Source: Fidelibacterota bacterium (GTDB lineage: Bacteria; Marinisomatota; Marinisomatia; SCGC-AAA003-L08; TMED6). From it: a stretch of 15,094 nt of DNA. How positions within the stretch are numbered: the first letter of the stretch is position 1; each line of letters opens with the position of its first letter. The stretch is taken from positions 1 through 15,094 of the forward strand of contig JAAZYZ010000046.1 in assembly GCA_014239355.1 (NCBI GenBank). The letters are read 5' to 3'. Below are positions 1 through 7,909 of the stretch, in pieces. A program made the position numbers and the translations under genes. The notes beneath the pieces were generated by a model. That model was given only the letters and a program-made list of their open reading frames with translations. It made no database searches and was not told the DNA's origin.

Positions 1-391
1 CAGAATCTGAAGTAGTATTCAAATGTCTTAAATCTTGCTCACACAATTGATCTGCTAATTCTGGTGAATTTACAAGATTTCCATTATGAACTAATACTAA
101 ACCAAATGGAGAATTAACATAAAATGGTTGTGCTTCAGAATCGCTAGAACTACCTGCTGTTGGATAACGCGTGTGACCTAAGCCATATTGACCTTCTAAG
201 CTTATCATCTTTTGATCTGTAAAAACATCTCTAACTAGACCATTATTTTTATGTAAAACTAAACTACCATCATTTTTACATGTAGCCATTCCAGCAGCAT
301 CTTGTCCTCTGTGCTGTAAAACAGTCAAAGCATTATATAATGATAAACAAACATTACTTCTTTCAGTAAAAATACCCGTTATTGCACACAT
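1..391 (-). CDS. purF: Amidophosphoribosyltransferase, N-terminal part (runs off window edge)
   Basis: PurF catalyses the first committed step of de novo purine synthesis: PRPP plus glutamine gives 5-phosphoribosylamine. The 130 visible residues form the N-terminal class II glutamine amidotransferase domain. The nucleophile Cys2 directly follows the initiator Met, so there is no propeptide. Other seen motifs are [10 protein letters not shown] (25-34), [11 protein letters not shown] (73-83, with the substrate-binding Arg75), HNGN (102-105, oxyanion-hole Asn103 and Gly104) and TTSDS at the edge (Asp129). The order and spacing match the Escherichia coli type of PurF closely. Residue 3 is Ala where the family usually has Gly (MCAI rather than MCGI). 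The start lies 3 bases after the stop of the DUF5683-like gene, so it is probably co-transcribed; the nearest GAGG is too far upstream to be a good ribosome binding site. The phosphoribosyltransferase domain is outside the window. Identification is very secure. Confidence 0.97.
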   Translation of the reverse strand, partial: MCAITGIFTERSNVCLSLYNALTVLQHRGQDAAGMATCKNDGSLVLHKNNGLVRDVFTDQKMISLEGQYGLGHTRYPTAGSSSDSEAQPFYVNSPFGLVLVHNGNLVNSPELADQLCEQDLRHLNTTSDS

Positions 392-394
392 GTT

Positions 395-727
395 TTATTT
401 ATTAACCTCATTTTTTTGTTGTTTAGGAAAGCTTCTCAAACTACTATCTACATATGCATCAATAATCCCATAGAAATAAAGCCCTAAAATCCACCAAGCA
501 TAAGTATTCCTTTTAGCAATTTGATCTTTTTTATTATGGTCTGAGAACTTATAAAATGAATATGTTTGAAAAGATGCAAGCAATCCTGCTTTTATATATT
601 TTTCATTTTTTATTTGACCTACCAATGGAATTAAGTTCAATCTCTTATCAATTTTTTTTTGATCTGAACTTAAAGAATTATTTGAAAAAATAATTGAAAT
701 AATAAATATATACATATACTTATACAT
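395..727 (-). CDS. Small DUF5683-like membrane protein
   Basis: A 110-residue protein of unknown function. It starts with a hydrophobic, signal-like segment (residues 5-16). A Gly/Pro-containing segment IPLVGQIKNEKYIKAG (33-48), an Arg-Asn pair (73-74), an aromatic membrane segment (77-90) and IIDAYVDSSL (88-97) follow. The pattern of PGxGQ-like motif, a second hydrophobic stretch and a terminal DAYVDAxL-like motif is what I know from DUF5683 proteins, common in Bacteroidetes and relatives; here it is the minimal core without a long N-terminal region. I chose ATG at 727, with an AGG about 8 bases upstream; a TTG at 730 is in frame but unnecessary. The start overlaps the end of ridA by 8 bases, which suggests translational coupling. 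The function is not known; a small envelope protein is the safe description. The family call is from motif recall, not a search. Confidence 0.72.
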   Translation of the reverse strand: MYKYMYIFIISIIFSNNSLSSDQKKIDKRLNLIPLVGQIKNEKYIKAGLLASFQTYSFYKFSDHNKKDQIAKRNTYAWWILGLYFYGIIDAYVDSSLRSFPKQQKNEVNK

Positions 728-1097
728 CAATATAACCTATTGCTTCTATTTCAACTCGAGAATCCTTAGGTAACGCAGATACTTCTACTGTTGATCTAGC
801 TGGCAATGATTTATCAAAATATTGTTCAAAAACTTCGTTTAAAATATTAAAGTTAGATAAATCTGTTAGATAAACTGTCAACTTAACAATATTAAGCATT
901 CCACTTCCTGAAGATTCTAAAATTGCCTTTAAATTATCTAAAACTTGAATACACTCTTTCTCAAAATTATCAACTATCATAGTACCATCGACCCTTAAAG
1001 GGATTTGACCAGATGTAAAAATAAAGTTTCCTATAATTTTTGCCTGAGAATATGGCCCTATTGCTTGAGGGGCTTTTTTTGTATTTACAGTTTTCAT
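720..1097 (-). CDS. ridA: RidA/YjgF/YER057c-family enamine/imine deaminase
   Basis: RidA hydrolyses reactive 2-aminoacrylate and related enamines released by PLP enzymes, and so protects PLP-dependent enzymes from damage. The 125-residue length is typical of the trimeric family. Seen motifs are AIGPYSQ (12-18), FTSGQIP (27-33), and PARSTVEV followed by LPKDSRVEIEAI (99-120). Arg101 and Glu116 correspond to E. coli Arg105 and Glu120, the residues that bind the substrate carboxylate and position water, so an active deaminase is expected. I place the start at 1097 because the family begins directly with MKTVNTxxAPxAIGPYSQ and because AGGGG sits 8 bases upstream. An in-frame ATG at 1121 would add eight non-family residues and lie inside the preceding gene. 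The gene follows a PPC/DUF296 gene and gcvPB, a PLP enzyme gene, which suits a protective role. Confidence 0.95.
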   Translation of the reverse strand: MKTVNTKKAPQAIGPYSQAKIIGNFIFTSGQIPLRVDGTMIVDNFEKECIQVLDNLKAILESSGSGMLNIVKLTVYLTDLSNFNILNEVFEQYFDKSLPARSTVEVSALPKDSRVEIEAIGYIDV

Positions 1098-1105
1098 TCC
1101 TTTTT

Positions 1106-1110
1106 CCCCT
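1106..1110 (-). promoter_or_regulatory. Ribosome binding site that fixes the ridA start
   Basis: AGGGG, read on the minus strand, lies 8 bases before the ATG at 1097. It overlaps the stop codon of the upstream PPC/DUF296 gene (1109-1111). It supports the shorter ridA start over the in-frame ATG at 1121, and it implies coupling between the two genes. Confidence 0.7.
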
Positions 1111-1528
1111 AAATATTCCATAAAGATAATCCAATATCACAATTTAATTTTCGATGCAAATGATATTCAGATGTAAAAATACAAAATTCGGCCGCAGCAA
1201 TTACTTTAGCATCAAATAAATGCCCACCATAAACTTTAAAATTAGTATCCGAAAAACTAATATGTGTATGAATAAATGGCTCGTTATCAACTAAAGATAT
1301 ATTTCCGATTAAAGATAATAATTCATAATCATTATCAAATTTTTGTTTTACATATATTTTTTTTTCTATATCCCAATATCCAATTTCAATATTAGAAATA
1401 GCTCCTAAACCATTAACCCAACCTGAATTTAACTCTTCTTTTTGTGCAACTTTCAATAATCTTTCATTTACTAGCTCACCTTTATCTATCGATACAAATA
1501 TTTTGTCATCAACCTTCTTATACTTCAT
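1109..1528 (-). CDS. PPC/DUF296 (PD1-like) domain protein
   Basis: A 139-residue stand-alone PPC (plants and prokaryotes conserved, DUF296) domain. In plants this domain is fused to AT-hooks and mediates trimer formation; bacterial members are usually single-domain trimers with no agreed biochemical role. Family features seen here are the central WVNGLGAISNIEIGYWD (37-53), HTHISFSD (87-94) and GGHLFDAKV (101-109). The histidines at 87, 89 and 103 are in positions conserved in prokaryotic members and could form a metal site; this last point is inference. There is no AT-hook, signal peptide or membrane segment, so it should be cytosolic. It overlaps the end of gcvPB by 11 bases and its stop lies in the ribosome binding site of ridA, so the three genes are likely co-translated. 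The fold assignment is strong; the function is unknown. Confidence 0.88.
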   Translation of the reverse strand: MKYKKVDDKIFVSIDKGELVNERLLKVAQKEELNSGWVNGLGAISNIEIGYWDIEKKIYVKQKFDNDYELLSLIGNISLVDNEPFIHTHISFSDTNFKVYGGHLFDAKVIAAAEFCIFTSEYHLHRKLNCDIGLSLWNI

Positions 1529-2981
1529 TTTTATTCCATCTTAAATTCAATTCTCTGTTTGCTTTTGTCTCATCTAATCTACTAACTGGAGTATTAAATG
1601 GAGCATTCACTATTTTTTCTTTATCTAAATCAATATTTTTATCAATTTCAAGCATTGCTGCAATAAACCTATCAAGTGTATCTTTATCCTCTGATTCAGT
1701 TGGCTCAATCATAATTGATTCAGGAATATTAGTAGGAAAATAAATAGTTGGCGCATAAAACCCATAATCAAGAAGAGCTTTAGCAATATCTAAAGCTTTT
1801 ACACCTTTATTTTTTTGTTTTAAAGCCGAAATAACAAACTCATGTAATGTCCCATCTGAAAAAGGAATATCATAAACTTTAGAAAGTGATTTCTTAATAT
1901 AATTAGCATTTAAAATAGCATGCTTAGTCATATCCTTAACACCATTTTCACCTAACATTTTAATATAAACAAAAGCTCTTACCAGAATGCCAAAATTTCC
2001 ATTATATGAATGTATTTTTCCTATTGAATTTTTAATATTATAATCCCAAAAATATTCGTTTTTATTTTTCTTTGCTAATGGATAAGGAAGCATATCTTTT
2101 AACTTGTCTACTACCCCAATTGGACCAGCGCCAGGCCCACCACCACCATGCGGTGTGGAAAATGTTTTATGTACATTAATATGAGTGATATCAAAACCCA
2201 TATCTGCAGGCTTAGTCAAGCCTATTAATGCATTTAAATTAGCTCCATCCATATACATAATACCATCAACTTGATGAATTAAATTAGATATTTCAGATAT
2301 TTGATCTTCAAACAAACCTAAAGTATTAGGTTGAGTAAGCATCATACCAGCGACATCTTTATCAATCTTACTTTTTAAATCATCTATATCAACTCTACCT
2401 CTAGAATCAGTACCTAATTCTACTGGTTTATACCCAGCTAGTATCACACTTGCAGGATTTGTTCCATGTGCACTTTCAGGAATTAATATAATATTTTTTT
2501 TATTATTATTATTTAACTCATGATATTTTTTCATTAAAAGAAGTCCTACAAATTCTCCTTGAGAACCTGCCGAAGGTTGCAATGTAAACGCATCCATACC
2601 AGTTATTTTTTTTAGCATCTGTTCTAATTCATAAACAATAGTAATGGCTGGTTGACAAAATCTGTCACTTTTATTTGGATGAATAGAAGAAAATTGACTT
2701 AAAGAAGAAATATGTTCATTTATTTTTGGATTATATTTCATAGTACAAGATCCTAATGGAAATATATCCTTATCTATATGATGATTTTTTGTAGATAAAT
2801 TCACAAAATGACGCATTACCTCAGGCTCACTTACTTCAGGTAAAGATGCCTTATTAGATCTAATCAAAGATTCTGACAAATAATCTGATAATTTTAATTC
2901 AGGAACATCTATAGTAGGTAATGTACAGCCTATTTTACCTTCTACACTTTTAGAAAAAATAACTGGAGTCTCTTTAATCAT
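1518..2981 (-). CDS. gcvPB: Glycine dehydrogenase (decarboxylating), subunit 2 of the glycine cleavage system
   Basis: This is the C-terminal half of the split P-protein. With GcvPA it decarboxylates glycine using PLP and passes the aminomethyl group to lipoylated GcvH. At 487 residues it has the normal length of the split form found in Bacillus, Thermus and many others. Seen motifs are the start region with GCTLPTIDVPE (18-28), FPLGSCTMKYNPK (74-86), QPSAGSQGE (135-143), AHGTNPASVILAGY (171-184), the cofactor-site DGANLNAL (245-252), and HINVHKTFSTPHGGGGPGAG (267-286), in which Lys272 should form the Schiff base with PLP. The ATG at 2981 overlaps the alaS stop by 8 bases and has AAGGG upstream. 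The partner genes gcvPA, gcvH and gcvT are not in this window and must be elsewhere, so the locus is scattered. Very confident call. Confidence 0.97.
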   Translation of the reverse strand: MIKETPVIFSKSVEGKIGCTLPTIDVPELKLSDYLSESLIRSNKASLPEVSEPEVMRHFVNLSTKNHHIDKDIFPLGSCTMKYNPKINEHISSLSQFSSIHPNKSDRFCQPAITIVYELEQMLKKITGMDAFTLQPSAGSQGEFVGLLLMKKYHELNNNNKKNIILIPESAHGTNPASVILAGYKPVELGTDSRGRVDIDDLKSKIDKDVAGMMLTQPNTLGLFEDQISEISNLIHQVDGIMYMDGANLNALIGLTKPADMGFDITHINVHKTFSTPHGGGGPGAGPIGVVDKLKDMLPYPLAKKNKNEYFWDYNIKNSIGKIHSYNGNFGILVRAFVYIKMLGENGVKDMTKHAILNANYIKKSLSKVYDIPFSDGTLHEFVISALKQKNKGVKALDIAKALLDYGFYAPTIYFPTNIPESIMIEPTESEDKDTLDRFIAAMLEIDKNIDLDKEKIVNAPFNTPVSRLDETKANRELNLRWNKNEV

Positions 2982-5592
2982 TCTTGCCCTTGATTATTGT
3001 TGATTCTATATAATTATAAATATAATCAAATATTTCTGATGTTTTTAAAATATGTTTTCCACCAGCTGTTGCTAAATGAGGTTTTCCACCACCACCACCA
3101 TTAATTTTAGTACCTAATTCCTTACAAACTGTTATTGCATTAATATTTGAAAGAATAGAATCAGTTACAGCGCACATAAAATTAATTTTATCATCTGAAA
3201 TCGCTGATAATATTAAGATTCCTCTTTCTTTGCATTGATTTCTGAATTGATCACCTAACTGTTTTAAATCACCATCATAGTTTTTCATATCATACAAAAT
3301 AACTTGTACATCATTTAAAATTTTAGCTTTAGAAATGATACTATCAAAATTTACAGAGCTATTACTACCATCTTTAATTTTCTTTTCTAATTCTTTATTT
3401 TTAGTAATCAATGATAAAGTTTTTTCAATGATTTTATCTTCTGTAGTTTTAAGGTTAATTTTAGATGCTTCAATAATTGAGTTCATATCATAAATTCGGT
3501 TAATAACTTCTTGACCTGTAATTGCCTCAATCCTACGAATTCCTGTAGATAATGAAGATTCAGAAATGATTTTAAAAATACCAATATCTCCCGTCCTTGA
3601 AACATGAGTACCACCACATAGCTCCTTTGAAAAACCAGGAATATCTACAACTCTAACTTTATCATCATATTTTTCACCAAAAAGTGCTACAGCACCACTT
3701 TCTTTAGCTTTATCAAAACTTTGAATAGTGGTAGATATTTCATGATTTGATCTAATAATATGATTAACTTGATTTTCAATTTCTTGAATTTGATCTTGAG
3801 TAATTTTCTCATAATGCGTTAAATCAAATCTTAATTTTTGATCACTAACCAATGAACCTGATTGCTGTACATGATTACCTATTACTTGCTTAAGAGATTC
3901 ATGAAGAAGGTGAGTTGCTGTGTGATTTGAGCGTATTTTTAATCTTCTATCTATATCAATTGAGGCACTAACCTTTTGGTCTAAAGTTATTTTTCCTTCT
4001 TCTAAAATTCCAAGATGAACAATGTTACCATCTTTTTTTTGCGTATCTAATATTTTTATAACTAAGGCATCATTTTTAATATACCCAATATCACCAATTT
4101 GACCACCTGATTCTGCATAAAAAGGAGTTTTATCTAGAATCAATTCATAATTTTTATCAGATAATTTCCTAAATTGTATAATCTTCGTATCAGTAATTGC
4201 ATCAGAATATCCAACAAATGTAGAAGTTGAATCATCACTATTAGAAACCCAATCAACATTATCTTCTGAAATTTTAAAATCTGATTGAGAGCGAGAACGT
4301 TCTTTTTGCTGACTCATACACTCTAAAAAACCTTTTTCATCAACTGAGATATTCTTTTCTTTGGCCATCAATTTAGTTAAATCTAATGGAAAACCATAAG
4401 TATCATATAATTTAAAAGCATCATCTCCTGATATAAGCAATTTTTCATCTTTTTCATTACTCAAATGATTTAGAATGTTTTCAAAAACATCTAAGCCTTT
4501 ATCAAGTGTTTGACCAAAGGAGTCTTCTTCTGCTTTTATTACATTCTTAATATGAGATTTTTTATCTTTAATTTCACTGTACGAATCTCCCATAACTTCA
4601 ATTACAGAATCAACTAATTTATAAAGAAATTCTTTTTTCATACCCAAATTTCTACCAAACCTAGAAGCTCTTCTTAAAACTCTCCTAAGAACATAACCTC
4701 TACCCTCATTGCTTGGAATAGCACCATCAGCAATTGAAAAACATAACATTCTAATATGATCAGCAATAACTCTATGAGGAATTCCACTATCGTCAGAGCT
4801 GTATTTAACTCCTGATATATCCTCTATTGATTTTATTATCGTTTGAAATAAGTCTGTTTGATAATTAGATGATTCATTATTTAAAACACCAAGAACTCTT
4901 TCAAGCCCCATACCTGTATCAACATGCTTTTGAGGTAAATCATGAAGCACACCCTCTGCATCTCTATTGTATTGTATAAAAACAAGATTCCAAATTTCTC
5001 TATATAAATCATCTTCATTAACACCTTTAGGGTCTTGTTTCTCAATATCATCACCAAAAAAATAATGAATCTCTGTACAAGGACCACAAGGTCCAGTCTC
5101 ACCCATTTCCCAAAAATTTTCTTTTTTATCAAACTTTAAAATTCTGGAAGGATCAATATCTGTCTTGTTTATCCATAAATCCTTAGTTTCTTCATCATCT
5201 TTATAAACACTAACCCAAAGCCTATTTTTATCAATCTTCCAAACATCAGTTAATAATTCCCAAGCCCATACTATTGCTTCTTCTTTATAATAATCTCCAA
5301 ACGACCAATTTCCCAACATTTCAAAGAAAGTATGATGATAATCATCTACACCAACTTCTTCTAAATCATTATGCTTACCACTTACTCTAATACATTTTTG
5401 AGAATTAACAGCACGGTTCGACTTTGGAGCTTCTTTATCTAAAAATATAGGTTTAAACTGATTCATCCCTGCATTTGTAAATAGGAGCGTTGGGTCATCT
5501 ATTGGAACTACAGAAGAGCTTCTAACATGATTATGGTCTTTTGAAAGAAAAAAATCTATAAATTCTTGCCTTATTTTGTTTGATTTAACCAT
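2974..5592 (-). CDS. alaS: Alanyl-tRNA synthetase
   Basis: AlaRS charges tRNA-Ala and removes misattached Ser or Gly. The 872 residues match the usual length and all parts are present. The class II catalytic core has LLFTNAGMNQFKP (36-48), the HHTFFEMLGNWSFGDYY motif (86-102) and GCGPCTEIH-like GPCGPCTEIH (167-176). The tRNA-recognition region includes the DGAIPSNEGRGYVLRR segment (289-304). The editing domain carries its zinc site: HTATH (557-561) and CGGTH (659-663). A coiled linker (about 700-745) leads to the C-Ala domain with KINGGGGGKPHLATAGG (829-845). The gene begins directly after the TAA of the barrel-protein gene with no spacer, and ends inside the gcvPB start. No sign of truncation or transfer. 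Confidence 0.98.
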   Translation of the reverse strand: MVKSNKIRQEFIDFFLSKDHNHVRSSSVVPIDDPTLLFTNAGMNQFKPIFLDKEAPKSNRAVNSQKCIRVSGKHNDLEEVGVDDYHHTFFEMLGNWSFGDYYKEEAIVWAWELLTDVWKIDKNRLWVSVYKDDEETKDLWINKTDIDPSRILKFDKKENFWEMGETGPCGPCTEIHYFFGDDIEKQDPKGVNEDDLYREIWNLVFIQYNRDAEGVLHDLPQKHVDTGMGLERVLGVLNNESSNYQTDLFQTIIKSIEDISGVKYSSDDSGIPHRVIADHIRMLCFSIADGAIPSNEGRGYVLRRVLRRASRFGRNLGMKKEFLYKLVDSVIEVMGDSYSEIKDKKSHIKNVIKAEEDSFGQTLDKGLDVFENILNHLSNEKDEKLLISGDDAFKLYDTYGFPLDLTKLMAKEKNISVDEKGFLECMSQQKERSRSQSDFKISEDNVDWVSNSDDSTSTFVGYSDAITDTKIIQFRKLSDKNYELILDKTPFYAESGGQIGDIGYIKNDALVIKILDTQKKDGNIVHLGILEEGKITLDQKVSASIDIDRRLKIRSNHTATHLLHESLKQVIGNHVQQSGSLVSDQKLRFDLTHYEKITQDQIQEIENQVNHIIRSNHEISTTIQSFDKAKESGAVALFGEKYDDKVRVVDIPGFSKELCGGTHVSRTGDIGIFKIISESSLSTGIRRIEAITGQEVINRIYDMNSIIEASKINLKTTEDKIIEKTLSLITKNKELEKKIKDGSNSSVNFDSIISKAKILNDVQVILYDMKNYDGDLKQLGDQFRNQCKERGILILSAISDDKINFMCAVTDSILSNINAITVCKELGTKINGGGGGKPHLATAGGKHILKTSEIFDYIYNYIESTIIKGKND

Positions 5593-7185
5593 TTAAAACA
5601 TTACCTGAGTTTCAACAAACATAGAATATACCTGTTTAAAAATTGAATCTCCATTAGAGTCAATTCCATCAAATTTATAACTATACCGTGCTTTATAAAC
5701 TAAAACCATAGATTCTGAAATATCTACACCAAGATTATAACCATAAACTGTATTCTCATCAGGATTTTCAAAATCCAAAGGATTCCTTACATTTGCTCTT
5801 TGATAAAAACCATTAAAGTATTTCAATTTTGGAATTTTTGCAGTATTTAAACCAATACTAGTAATAAAACTTCTATTTTTTTGGTCTAAAAAAAATTGAT
5901 CATAAGTGTCATCCCATATTTCACCCGTTAAATCTTGATAACTAACACCTAAATTAATTATATTCATAATACTTGCACCAAAATCAAAAAATAATCCAGA
6001 AAGTTTTCCATATTTATATAATTGTTGAGATTTAGTTTCAACATCTGGTATTCCATCATTATTATAATCTACATTATTAAGAATAGCTCTATTTAATTCA
6101 TATGAACGATCCCAAAAATTGTAAATAAAATGCCTATTATTCTGCCTATACTCCATTTTAAAACTAAAAGGTCCATAATGTCCTTTAAAGCCAATAGGAG
6201 TTAAACCATAACCAGGGCCCCAATCTGAACCGTCTGGTAAAATACAATCTTCACATTTAGAAATTAATTTTGCTGCTTCTGAATAAAACTTAAAATTTTG
6301 ATTAATATGATAAGTTAAACTAACCCCTAATCCAGAAACAGATTCTTTTAAATCAGAAAAAGTAACTATTTGCTTTTGATTTGTTATTTCACCATCAGGA
6401 TCTAATTCAAAATCATCATTAAAAACAAGCGTATCATTAGGGTCATCTAAATAATCAAACCAATCAAAACCATCTCCATCTGCATCATAATCAATCTCAT
6501 CAGCAATACCATCTCCATCTGTATCTCTTGAATAATTGCCATCATTTGGAAAATCATCTATAAAATCAGGTACTTCATCGTCATCAGAGTCATCTAACGC
6601 CCCTGTTTGATTTATATCTGTAACAACTGAAACAGCAAAGTTAAATTTAGGAGATATAGGATAATTTAAAGTTAAGCCAATTAACCCTGGTGTTTTTCTA
6701 AAATCACTTTGTATGTAATCAACACCAATACCTGATGGAAAGTATTTACTAAATTGAATCCCAATTTTTTTCTCAGCAGGATATTCCATAGCATTAGAAT
6801 AATTTGATACTAAAATTCCATTACCAATAGATATATTAGATAGAGAACCTACTCTAAAATACAATTCATCACCGGGATATCCATACCTGATATATCTAAA
6901 CTTATCTAAGATAGTTCTATAAGTGTTTTTGAATGTATCAAACTTCCAAGTTTCATCATATAATTTACCATCTGAATCAATATATAAATACAAATCAAAA
7001 CCCATACCCCAATTTCTATAATTAAATTCTGGCCGCATAGAAATTTGATTATATATATCACCATCTATGACAACTGTACCAAAGCTACCTGTCCAAATTG
7101 GTGTTTGGCTAGCTAAATTCTCAATAAATGATTGAGAAAAAACAAAAGACATAATTAATACTAATATTATTCCTCTTTTTTTCAT
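5593..7185 (-). CDS. Outer-membrane beta-barrel protein with TSP3-like acidic insert
   Basis: A 530-residue predicted outer-membrane protein. A signal peptide (about 1-17, ending in a VFSQ-type site) is followed by alternating aromatic/polar strands throughout, and the chain ends in VETQVMF with a terminal Phe, as expected for a BAM substrate. Residues 198-246 are very Asp-rich: DDSDDDEVPDFIDDFPND and DTDGDGIADEIDYDADGDGF resemble thrombospondin type 3 calcium-binding repeats. A further DYNNDGIPDVE lies at 373-383, and DSNGDS near the C-terminus. These probably form calcium-binding extracellular or periplasmic loops. A CEDC pair is at 311-314. The C-terminal 60 residues resemble those of the partial barrel gene at 14230-15094 (shared DEN-hydrophobic-YG pattern). 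It overlaps the upstream membrane-protein gene by ATGA. Substrate or partner unknown; a porin-like or surface structural role are both possible. Confidence 0.82.
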   Translation of the reverse strand: MKKRGIILVLIMSFVFSQSFIENLASQTPIWTGSFGTVVIDGDIYNQISMRPEFNYRNWGMGFDLYLYIDSDGKLYDETWKFDTFKNTYRTILDKFRYIRYGYPGDELYFRVGSLSNISIGNGILVSNYSNAMEYPAEKKIGIQFSKYFPSGIGVDYIQSDFRKTPGLIGLTLNYPISPKFNFAVSVVTDINQTGALDDSDDDEVPDFIDDFPNDGNYSRDTDGDGIADEIDYDADGDGFDWFDYLDDPNDTLVFNDDFELDPDGEITNQKQIVTFSDLKESVSGLGVSLTYHINQNFKFYSEAAKLISKCEDCILPDGSDWGPGYGLTPIGFKGHYGPFSFKMEYRQNNRHFIYNFWDRSYELNRAILNNVDYNNDGIPDVETKSQQLYKYGKLSGLFFDFGASIMNIINLGVSYQDLTGEIWDDTYDQFFLDQKNRSFITSIGLNTAKIPKLKYFNGFYQRANVRNPLDFENPDENTVYGYNLGVDISESMVLVYKARYSYKFDGIDSNGDSIFKQVYSMFVETQVMF

Positions 7186-7907
7186 TCCGATATTTCAACC
7201 TTGCCTATGATTTTAAAGATATAAAATATAAAAACTGTATGTAGGAACATCAAAAACACTAACATAAAGAAGTAGTATGGCCAATCGTTTGTAAATAAAA
7301 GTGGATTATCAGCAATAGGAGCTTCACACAAATATAAATAATTAGGCATAATCCCCACAAAATAATTAATAACAAGATTTGCTAGACCTATAAAAAAAGC
7401 TAAAATTAAGCCATTGATAAATGCTGTTTTCCAAGCATTTATTCTCAATTTATAATTATAATTGATAGATAAATATAAAGGGGCTAACAAAATTGCACCA
7501 TGAGACAAATAAAATTCTGGAAAATAATATCCATCCCAACCATTTATAAACTGTGGAGTCAAGATTGAATGAATAGCACTGGGAATTCCTAATAACACCA
7601 GATACTCAAATGAAGATTGGTTATATTTAAACATTATAAAGATAATCACTAATGAACTTATTCCGCATAAATGTAAAGGTAAGCTATTTGTTATATCCCA
7701 ATGACCCATACCTACCATATATCCATGAAGAAAAATAAGTCTAACAAAAAATAAAACTCCAAGAAATTTTGTAAAAATTGCTCTATGCTTATCTGATAGA
7801 TAATACCCTATTATTATAATTATTGCTATGCACGCCAGAGTAATACTAACAGAGCTTAGCCATAATTCTGGATTAGATGAATAACTTAGAGCTTTATCTC
7901 TTCCCAT
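7182..7907 (-). CDS. YwaF/TMEM164-like multipass integral membrane protein (TIGR02206 type)
   Basis: A 241-residue protein with about six or seven membrane segments (roughly 17-36, 46-62, 78-93, 100-117, 131-148, 160-184, 209-232). Motifs recalled from the YwaF/TIGR02206 family, which is related to eukaryotic TMEM164, are LPLHLC (76-81), FYLSHG (132-137), an Asn at 180, and MPNYLYLCEAP (187-197). Mammalian TMEM164 has been reported as a phospholipid acyltransferase that depends on a Cys and a His; Cys81 and His136 here have a similar spacing, so a lipid-modifying role is possible but is inference. The bacterial family has no established function. The ATG lies 2 bases after the recA stop, with GGGA in the recA C-terminal codons as a possible ribosome binding site, and the stop overlaps the barrel-protein start as ATGA, so it is translated within the recA transcript. 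Confidence 0.75.
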   Translation of the reverse strand: MGRDKALSYSSNPELWLSSVSITLACIAIIIIIGYYLSDKHRAIFTKFLGVLFFVRLIFLHGYMVGMGHWDITNSLPLHLCGISSLVIIFIMFKYNQSSFEYLVLLGIPSAIHSILTPQFINGWDGYYFPEFYLSHGAILLAPLYLSINYNYKLRINAWKTAFINGLILAFFIGLANLVINYFVGIMPNYLYLCEAPIADNPLLFTNDWPYYFFMLVFLMFLHTVFIFYIFKIIGKVEISE

Positions 7908-7909
7908 AA

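Noticed and set aside
1098..1121. Longer ridA start at ATG 1121
   Set aside because: It would add eight residues not found in the family and place the start inside the preceding gene; AGGGG before 1097 favours the shorter form.
1444..1743. Open frame on the plus strand (99 codons)
   Set aside because: It lies opposite the ends of the PPC/DUF296 and gcvPB genes, has low-complexity Ser/Leu-rich composition and no ribosome binding site or family motifs.
4881..5132. Second minus-strand open frame within alaS
   Set aside because: Fully inside the well-conserved alaS in another frame; no recognisable motif.
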